Shown here in pieces: positions 5,581 to 10,658 of a DNA stretch of 10,658 nucleotides (position 1 is its first letter; each line of letters begins with the position of its first letter). Made by a program: the position numbers and the translations under genes. Source of the DNA: Lachnospiraceae bacterium UBA3310 (GTDB lineage: Bacteria; Bacillota; Clostridia; Lachnospirales; Lachnospiraceae). The notes beneath the pieces are model-generated. The model was not told where the DNA came from. It searched no databases and was given only the letters and a program-made list of their open reading frames with translations. Location of the stretch: NCBI GenBank assembly GCA_002361355.1, contig DESQ01000031.1, forward strand, positions 1 to 10,658, in the 5' to 3' direction.

Positions 5581-6264
5581 TCATATCTGTATATCCACAG
5601 ATGACAGCGAACTACTGGATTTCTTTAAATTCGCTTCCACGGATTCCCTTGTGATGCCATCCAAGGCACCAGGCTTGATGGGCTTTCCCGCTTTCCATGC
5701 AGGGTCTGCTGCCTTTGCTGCCGCAATAAATGCCTGTGTATATGCCCTTTCATACTGTGACAATGTATGCCCTGCCGCCAGACGGTCATTTTTACTTGTC
5801 TTCCGATACAGATCCGTGTAAACATCTGACCTTTTCGTTGTATCCCCATCCCCCATGCCGTTGCCCTGCAGGAATTCCTTTTTCGTAAGTTCAAACATCT
5901 CATCCCTGCTGCTTTCGGGAATAGAAATAATCCGTTTCCTGCTCGCAACATTTTCCTCCGTCACAAGCAGTCCGGCAAGCCCCGTAGTCGGGTCAATGTA
6001 GTCGCCATCCTTATCATACTGCTTCATCAGGTTTTTAATTGCCTGCACATTGGTAAACATCCCACTGCTTCCGGCGTGTTTTGTCATTTCCTTAACAGCC
6101 GCCTTATACTGTGCGCTGTTCGTATCGATTCCCGCCGCTTTTAACTGCGACCGCAGAGAGCCGTTTGACAAATCCGATACTTTGAGCGGATTTACCACCC
6201 CGGCATTACTTTTCGTTCCAAACATACTTTGAAATAAAAAACTGTAATCTGTAATCTTTGACAT
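5581..6264 (-). CDS. 227-aa protein with EF-hand-like loop, possibly DUF3879-like
   Basis: Function unknown. The start ATG at 6264 has GGAGG 8 bases upstream. Mostly helical soluble protein with no signal peptide. Residues 84-95 read DKDGDYIDPTTG, which matches the first part of an EF-hand or dockerin calcium loop (Asp at positions 1, 3 and 5, Ile at 7), but the usual Glu at position 12 is Gly. Residues 116-186 (PESSRDEMFELTKKEF; then a DTTKRSDVYTDLY segment; then AAGHTLSQYERAYTQAFI) look like the conserved core. The C-terminus is a Ser-rich linker ending SVDIQI, similar in position and form to the DIKA tails of two neighbours. I tentatively link it to DUF3879-type proteins from memory. A strong hairpin starts about 15 bases after the stop. 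Confidence 0.85.
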   Translation of the reverse strand: MSKITDYSFLFQSMFGTKSNAGVVNPLKVSDLSNGSLRSQLKAAGIDTNSAQYKAAVKEMTKHAGSSGMFTNVQAIKNLMKQYDKDGDYIDPTTGLAGLLVTEENVASRKRIISIPESSRDEMFELTKKEFLQGNGMGDGDTTKRSDVYTDLYRKTSKNDRLAAGHTLSQYERAYTQAFIAAAKAADPAWKAGKPIKPGALDGITRESVEANLKKSSSSLSSVDIQI

Positions 6265-6309
6265 ACCATCATCCTCCTTCTAACCCTGTCAAATCTCATA
6301 CCGCCCCTT

Positions 6310-6368
6310 ACCTCCGGGCAGACCGCAGAGGCAAAGTCTTCTGCGCCCCTGCGGAATAGGGTGTAAAC
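6310..6368 (-). repeat. Post-stop hairpin repeat, copy 1
   Basis: A 10-bp stem (6354-6345 with 6332-6323) and 12-nt loop just after the stop of the 231-aa gene. On the minus-strand RNA all ten positions pair, one as G-U; on the plus strand that position would be an A-C mismatch, which agrees with transcription from the minus strand. Flanks TTTACACCCTATT and TCTGCCCGGAGGT are shared with the copy at 5521-5579. No T run follows, so it is not a normal terminator; an mRNA-stabilising or processing hairpin is more likely. Confidence 0.6.
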
Positions 6369-6377
6369 AATATTTCC

Positions 6378-7073
6378 TTATGCCTTTATGTCAAAACTGC
6401 CCCCTGTGGGTGACGATGTGCCGGATACCGCCGCAACAATATTCTGTGTAATGCTTTTCACATCCGTGCCAGTGGCAGACACCGTGAACGTACCTTCCAT
6501 CCTCTCTTTTCTTTCTGCCCGCCGTTCCGCTGCCTTTTCTTCCTCCTCCTTTTTCTCCTTGCGCCTCTCGGCGGCCTTTTCTTCGGCTGCTTTCTTCTCT
6601 TTCGCCCACCGTTCCGCATTCTCTTTGGCTATTTTTCCATCCGGGTCACTTGTGCCAGAGATTGCTACTGAAATATTCCCATTTGCATCAACACTGTAGC
6701 TGAGATTGGTCAGCGTTCCACGGCAACTCGATACTGCGCTTTTCGCACAATCCGGTAATGCCGCCAGATTTTCCTCCAGATACTTTGCTTTTTCCGGGTC
6801 GTTCATACATTTCTTCAGGAAAGCGCCCGATACGGATACCGTTGTCGGAACGCCCTGCATGGAAGTTGTACCCGAATTCATATAGCTGTACTTGCCCTGC
6901 AGATATTTGGAATAATCATTGACATTGCTGTAACCCGTCTTAATCTGCTCCGTTTTTGTTCCCCCGGTCGAGGTTTTCAGTTCCACCGTGCTTGTCGTCA
7001 CATTACCTTCCTTTGCAGTATTTGTGTAGCCTTTCCCATAATCGCTGTAATTGTTTGTGATCTCCATTGACAT
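6378..7073 (-). CDS. 231-aa protein with Lys/Glu/Arg-rich coil and DIKA tail
   Basis: Function unknown. I choose ATG at 7073 (MSMEITNNY), 9 bases after GGAGG; the in-frame ATG at 7082 touches the Shine-Dalgarno site and is unlikely. Residues 1-75 are Ser/Thr/Tyr/Gly-rich and probably disordered. Residues 78-140 hold TVSVSGAFLKKCMNDPEKA and LSYSVDANGNISVAISG. Residues 149-193 are a dense charged coil with repeated EEKAAERR units. The C-terminus ends GGSFDIKA. The middle block and coil recall the 218-aa protein (GAFRKMMEDGEF; DENGYKGYS), suggesting common descent. The Cys residues at 89, 109 and 117 have no evident partner motif. No signal peptide or membrane segment. It is preceded by element A (7100-7165) and followed by a strong hairpin (6323-6354). 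Confidence 0.85.
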   Translation of the reverse strand: MSMEITNNYSDYGKGYTNTAKEGNVTTSTVELKTSTGGTKTEQIKTGYSNVNDYSKYLQGKYSYMNSGTTSMQGVPTTVSVSGAFLKKCMNDPEKAKYLEENLAALPDCAKSAVSSCRGTLTNLSYSVDANGNISVAISGTSDPDGKIAKENAERWAKEKKAAEEKAAERRKEKKEEEEKAAERRAERKERMEGTFTVSATGTDVKSITQNIVAAVSGTSSPTGGSFDIKA

Positions 7074-7086
7074 AATTCTCATCCTC

Positions 7087-7165
7087 CTTCAAAAAATCTT
7101 ACCTGCGGCCCCTCTGTCATTCAAGGCCGCCCCATGCCCCCTTGTGGTAAGTCCGGGCATGATGC
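7087..7165 (-). promoter_or_regulatory. Structured leader element A, copy 4 (covariant)
   Basis: Minus strand: stem ATGCCC (7160-7155) / GGGCAT (7139-7134), with different bases from copies 2-3 yet still perfectly paired, around the conserved 15-nt loop GGACTTACCACAAGG. The second hairpin is GCGGCC (7130-7125) / GGCCGC (7110-7105), stronger than in other copies and followed after 8 bases by a run of six T (7092-7087), so this copy could act as a terminator or attenuator. Located ahead of the 231-aa gene. Confidence 0.65.
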
Positions 7166-7202
7166 CCTTCATTAACCAAGCAGCGTATCTCCGCCTGCCG
7201 CA

Positions 7203-8597
7203 TTACACACTAACTGTACGGATTGTCTCCCCGTCAACAGCATATCTTGCGCTGAATCCTCCCAGCAGACCGTTTCCATTCATCCTTTCATAATTCTTGA
7301 TTGCAAGTATGTCTGCCCTGTAATCAAGGTATGTCTGGTTCTGCCCCGGATCATTGAGCAGTTTATCAAGTGGCGCATCCAGCCCTTTTATCCTGCCGTT
7401 CTCCACTGTGATGTCTGACAGTGCCACTTTGCCGCCCGTTGCTTTCTGCAAAAATGCCTCAACCCCCATTGCCGCCTTCAATATGTACTGCTCCTGTTTA
7501 TTCATCCCCTGCATACCCGCATTTATGGAAATATAAGTATCCATCAGTTCCCCGGAAAAACCGTTCAGGATGTCCTCCACTTTTTCCTTCACAGCCGCAT
7601 CTTCAATCCCCTTTACTTCCGCCTTTCCGTCTATGCCAATGCTGACTTCAAAAGAAGGTATGGGGGAAATGCCGGACTGCCCCATCTGCCGGAAGATTTC
7701 TTCACCGATATCTGCCTGCAGTTTTGCGGACGCTGTGGCGCTGTCAATTTCCTGTGCAGATGCAAAGATATTGGCCAGCCCTTTCTCCTGCTCCGTCAGT
7801 TCCTCACCCGCTGCCATTTTGGAAAGAAGTTCAGCCTTACGGCTTTCATCAAAAACTTCCCCTTCCGGCAGATATTCCGCCGCCTGTGTTTTATGCAGCT
7901 CATCCATCTGCTGTGTATAATACGCCCCGTACTTTTCCCTGATCTGCTGGAGCGCCTGTTTTTCTTCTGCTGCGTCCTGCCCGTCATGCAGTTTCCGGCG
8001 CAGCGCACCGGCGTATTCCTGCATTTCCTTTGCCTGCTGCCTGAGTACATTGTCCCCTGCCGCCTTCTGCGTCTGGAAGGAAAGGTGGTAATATTCCTCC
8101 GCATTTACCGGGGAGCCGTCCTTTGCCAGCACCTTTACCGTATACTCCCGGTTCTCCAGGTTCCAGTTCGGCACAGTCACGCTCTTGCCGCCATTTCCAT
8201 TATCCCTGCCAATCCCTACCTGGTTCCCGTCACCGTCATACAAAACAAGGTCATAATCACAGCCTTCCGGGATGTGGTCGAGTGTCACTGTTATGTCAAG
8301 GTTATGCTTGTCGGACACAGTGCCTAAAATCCTGTATTCCGCTATATTGAACTGGTAATAGTCAGCATCGCCCACATCCGACAGACGTCCCTGCAAATAT
8401 CCATCCGGCTTATTGATAAGCGTGGTCAGGTCAAGCGCCCTCCCGAAACAGTCCACACCCTCAGCCTTATTGCTTTTCCAGTAATAATCATTAGAAACCT
8501 TTTCATTCTCCCGGATTACCTTGTTGAAATTCTGGCTCACGGCAAAATCTTTCGGATTCCAATGTATCACTTTGTTTGATAACGATACGCCATTCAT
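7203..8597 (-). CDS. 464-aa protein with PPC-like beta-sandwich domain
   Basis: Function unknown. The start ATG at 8597 is one base after the preceding stop; its ribosome site GGTGAGG lies within the last codons of that gene. Residues ~65-176 resemble the pre-peptidase C-terminal (PPC) fold: DGYLQGRLSDVGDADYYQF (65-83), then YDLVLYDGDGNQVGIGRDN (115-133), then REYTVKVLA (150-158). Such domains usually sit at the C-terminus of secreted proteases and bind matrix. Here the domain is N-terminal, there is no Sec signal peptide, and I see no protease motif. Residues ~180-310 are mostly helical and charged; 310-464 appear mixed helical with TYISINAGM and GGKVALSDI segments. The Asp/Gly/Asn-rich loops could bind calcium. 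PPC assignment is by pattern only. Confidence 0.85.
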   Translation of the reverse strand: MNGVSLSNKVIHWNPKDFAVSQNFNKVIRENEKVSNDYYWKSNKAEGVDCFGRALDLTTLINKPDGYLQGRLSDVGDADYYQFNIAEYRILGTVSDKHNLDITVTLDHIPEGCDYDLVLYDGDGNQVGIGRDNGNGGKSVTVPNWNLENREYTVKVLAKDGSPVNAEEYYHLSFQTQKAAGDNVLRQQAKEMQEYAGALRRKLHDGQDAAEEKQALQQIREKYGAYYTQQMDELHKTQAAEYLPEGEVFDESRKAELLSKMAAGEELTEQEKGLANIFASAQEIDSATASAKLQADIGEEIFRQMGQSGISPIPSFEVSIGIDGKAEVKGIEDAAVKEKVEDILNGFSGELMDTYISINAGMQGMNKQEQYILKAAMGVEAFLQKATGGKVALSDITVENGRIKGLDAPLDKLLNDPGQNQTYLDYRADILAIKNYERMNGNGLLGGFSARYAVDGETIRTVSV

Positions 8598-8598
8598 T

Positions 8599-9255
8599 TT
8601 ACTTTACCTCACCGCCTGCCGCTGTCTCCGTCATGACATTTGCATCATAAGCATTGGATGCCGCCGCCATCCGCTGCTTACTGCTCCACGCCTTTGCCAG
8701 CCTGCTTCTCTCCTGCTCCGCCTTTGCAATCTTTTCGTCCAAAAGTTCCTGCTGCTGTCTCTTAGCCTGCACCCGCTTTTCCTCCAACAGCCTCATATAC
8801 TCCCGCCTTTTTTCTGCTTTTTTTACATAAAAAGCATCCTTATCTTTGGAATGAGCTGCAAATGCCGAGCCTGCCTCTTTTGCATGGTCTGCCATATAGG
8901 AATAACCTTTATACCCATTTTCATCAATGTTTATCAACGTCCCACCGCACATCTTATTGGAACCGACGGCATCCTCCCGGATGATCTTCATCATTTTGTT
9001 TTTAAATTCGCCGTCTTCCATCATTTTCCTAAAAGCCCCATCCGTTATCTGTATGGAAGTATTTGCTCCCCACGGCATGGAATTTATCTCATTCCAGATT
9101 TCTTTTTTGAAATTCTCCAGTTTTTCTGCATCCGAGGCTTCCTGTGTCTGCGCTGCCCGTTCTGTAAAACTTGCTCCACTTGCCGCATTTTTCTGCGTCC
9201 TGCCTGTGTACTGATATGCACCTATTACGGCATTGCTTACTCCTAACATACTCAT
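8599..9255 (-). CDS. 218-aa coiled-coil protein, possibly DUF6033-like
   Basis: Function unknown. The start is ATG at 9255 (MSMLGVSNAV): AGGAGAG lies 8 bases upstream, whereas the longer reading frame from 9285 would start ahead of this site. Residues 1-45 are small and polar, as in a disordered tail. Residues 46-120 look globular, with SIQITDGAFRKMMEDGEF (67-84) and INIDENGYKGYSY (108-120). Residues 140-192 are an almost unbroken charged helix rich in K, R, E and Q, a likely coiled coil. There is no signal peptide or membrane segment. The middle segment parallels the 231-aa protein at 6378-7073, so the two are probably distant paralogues. I associate the ENGYxGYSY pattern with DUF6033-type clostridial proteins, from memory only. 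The stop codon lies one base before the next start, which indicates translational coupling. Confidence 0.85.
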   Translation of the reverse strand: MSMLGVSNAVIGAYQYTGRTQKNAASGASFTERAAQTQEASDAEKLENFKKEIWNEINSMPWGANTSIQITDGAFRKMMEDGEFKNKMMKIIREDAVGSNKMCGGTLINIDENGYKGYSYMADHAKEAGSAFAAHSKDKDAFYVKKAEKRREYMRLLEEKRVQAKRQQQELLDEKIAKAEQERSRLAKAWSSKQRMAAASNAYDANVMTETAAGGEVK

Positions 9256-9281
9256 AATACATTCTCTCCTTTCTTTTTCCG

Positions 9282-10658
9282 TCACACAATTTTATCCTGA
9301 TTTTCCTGCTGCAGCATTACCGTCACATGGAACACATCCCCTTTCACTTTTATGTTTACACCACCGAAATACCTCTCTGCAATATCCCGCACATTTTCAA
9401 GCCCTATCCCATGCTCCGTAATGATTCCCGGCAGGATACTCTGTTTCGTTGTAGGCGGGAGCGGACTGCCTTTGCTTATAGGGACAGCGCCGTCAAAGCT
9501 ATTTTCTACATACAGTATCAAAAACTGCTTTTTCCGCTTTAATGAAAGGCGTACAAATCCTTTACCTGTTTCCAGTTTTTCGCAGGCTTCTATGGCATTA
9601 TCCAAAAGGTTGTTCAATATGATCCCCATATCAAACACAGGAATTTCCCCGCCATACCGGAAATCTGCATCAAACCGGATTCCCGCCTTTTCCGCCCTGC
9701 GGCATTTGTCATTGATGATGACATCTGTGACCGCATTTCCCGTCACATACCTATACTCCAGTTCCTGCATGGTCTCATCCATCCGCCGTACATAGTCCTC
9801 TATTTCTCCATACTCCCCGGCTCCTGCCAGTCCTTTGATATTTGCCATATGGTTCTTCATCTCGTGCCGCACCTTTCGGATGCTTCCATAGAAATTCTCC
9901 GCTTCCTCCAGACGCTTCTTCATTGCCTTGACCTGCTGTTCCTCTATAAAATGTTTCTGCCTCTCTGCAAGCAGGATGCGGTATCTCTGCCAGAAATAGA
10001 TCAGGGCAGCCTCTCCCGCAAATATGAGAACTGCGACCAGCGGCATTTTCCATAACAGATTCGGTTTCTCATCAAATAAAATGAAAAGCTCATCATCTAT
10101 CTTTACAGTAAGCAGCCCTACAATGATTTTTGTAATCATGCTCCCGACAAAATTCAGGATGGAAAGCAGGATAACATCCTGCCACGCCATTATAGTTACA
10201 TCCTTCATAAGTCTGTACAAAATAAGCGTCATTGTCGCCAATAATACGGAATAAGAAAATGTCAGGCAGAACACCCCAACTGCCATGCATTGATTCACTT
10301 CCTGCAGGTAACTATCCTGCAGAAAATCAATACTTTTCATCATAACGCTCATCACTTTTTCATAAATACTGCTCGCCATCAAATAGCCAAGGCAATGGAG
10401 GTTATAAAAAGCGAGCATCACAAATACTGCTTTTCCAATCTGCTTTTTATAACGTATTCCGCCATATCCCATAATGGCAAGAGCGGAAACACCATATCTT
10501 ACCCAAGCGGTACACGGAAGGAATCCTATCCCTATATTGGCAAGGATAAACAGCACTGCCGCAACGCCATCCCTTTTTGATTTTTTCTCCCTGAAAGCCG
10601 CCGTCCACAAAACAAGGAACATGATGGCTTGTACGGCAATCTTCCATATATCCAAGAT
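9282..10658 (-). CDS. AgrC-like GHKL sensor histidine kinase (5' partial)
   Basis: Membrane sensor kinase that should autophosphorylate on a histidine and pass the phosphate to a response regulator, probably of the LytTR type. Numbering from a TTG at 10655, the first ~225 residues hold about six or seven hydrophobic segments (roughly 1-20, 31-66, 75-97, 122-148, 158-184, 203-224). A charged helical linker follows (~228-258). The H-box is RHEMKNH with His264, the N-box is NNLLDNAIEAC (348-358), and the G-box is EHGIGLENV (414-422). This is the order of quorum-sensing AgrC/ComD-type kinases with a GHKL ATPase domain. The frame stays open to the window edge, so the true start is probably outside; TTG at 10655 is only a fallback. 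No response regulator, AgrB or AgrD lies in the window; they may lie upstream. The stop is only 26 bases before the next start, so kinase and downstream genes are probably co-transcribed. The kinase call is firm; the ligand is unknown. Confidence 0.93.
   Translation of the reverse strand: MLDIWKIAVQAIMFLVLWTAAFREKKSKRDGVAAVLFILANIGIGFLPCTAWVRYGVSALAIMGYGGIRYKKQIGKAVFVMLAFYNLHCLGYLMASSIYEKVMSVMMKSIDFLQDSYLQEVNQCMAVGVFCLTFSYSVLLATMTLILYRLMKDVTIMAWQDVILLSILNFVGSMITKIIVGLLTVKIDDELFILFDEKPNLLWKMPLVAVLIFAGEAALIYFWQRYRILLAERQKHFIEEQQVKAMKKRLEEAENFYGSIRKVRHEMKNHMANIKGLAGAGEYGEIEDYVRRMDETMQELEYRYVTGNAVTDVIINDKCRRAEKAGIRFDADFRYGGEIPVFDMGIILNNLLDNAIEACEKLETGKGFVRLSLKRKKQFLILYVENSFDGAVPISKGSPLPPTTKQSILPGIITEHGIGLENVRDIAERYFGGVNIKVKGDVFHVTVMLQQENQDKIV

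Noticed and set aside
7087..7130. Intrinsic terminator at the second hairpin of element A copy 4
   Set aside because: The hairpin is strong, but 8 bases separate it from the T run, and the other three copies have A-rich sequence there. I list it as a possible attenuator within element A, not as a terminator.
144..7160. CRISPR-like array from the repeated GGACTTA motifs
   Set aside because: Copies are 1.7-3.5 kb apart, each ahead of a gene, and diverged. There is no regular spacer structure and no cas gene.
8521..9246. Long plus-strand open frame of 241 codons
   Set aside because: It lies antisense to the 464-aa and 218-aa genes, is Cys/Leu/Ile-rich without domain pattern, and has no ribosome site of the quality seen on the other strand. 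It is a shadow of the minus-strand codon use.
9256..10658. AgrD-type autoinducer peptide or AgrB near the kinase
   Set aside because: No small ORF with a Cys-containing amphipathic core followed by an acidic tail, and no AgrB-like membrane protease, is present between the kinase and the 218-aa gene or in the kinase's other frames.

Overview
All convincing genes in this window lie on the minus strand and read from high to low coordinates. The picture fits a Firmicute of the Lachnospiraceae / Clostridium cluster XIVa type: strong Shine-Dalgarno sites (often AATGGAGG), an AgrC-like GHKL sensor kinase, a lipoprotein with an LTGC lipobox, and a tandem set of uncharacterised proteins of a kind I associate with gut clostridia. 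That taxonomic call is inference. I saw no tRNA, rRNA, CRISPR array, transposase or phage gene.

Layout in transcription order. (1) 10658-9282: membrane histidine kinase, 5' end cut by the window. (2) 9255-5581: four tightly spaced genes: a 218-aa coiled-coil protein, a 464-aa protein with a PPC-like beta-sandwich, a 231-aa protein with a Lys/Glu/Arg-rich coil, and a 227-aa protein with an EF-hand-like loop. (3) 5580-3053: an accessory block with two paralogues of 181 and 178 aa sharing the start MN(V/I)NGIG, a pair of small acidic cytosolic proteins (81 and 114 aa), and a wrecked copy of a MDITGIA gene. (4) 2921-1: a 475-aa protein, a 130-aa lipoprotein, a 132-aa helical protein, a truncated MDITGIA gene, and the first 34 codons of a third MNVNGIG paralogue.

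The most unusual part is between the genes. Four genes are preceded by one structured leader (element A): a 6-bp stem with an exactly 15-nt loop of consensus GGACTTAYYAYRAGR, then a second hairpin, then the ribosome binding site. The stem sequence differs in one copy yet still pairs, which points to a functional RNA. Other genes are preceded by a second repeat (element B) whose small hairpin also shows a compensated change. A third hairpin follows the stop codons of two neighbouring genes, and tiny 5-7 codon ORFs (MEFGRGG, MEFDRGS, MKFGR) recur just upstream of element A. The region has therefore grown by duplicating gene-plus-leader cassettes.

Working model, as inference: a signal-responsive kinase sits at the head of a lineage-specific array of soluble proteins. 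These lack classical signal peptides and share short N-terminal (M-[ND]-[VI]-x-G-[IV]) and C-terminal ([FL]-D-I-K-A) tags, so they may be substrates of a non-Sec export route or parts of one assembly. Common RNA leaders may tune their expression. Family names given here are from memory and were not searched.
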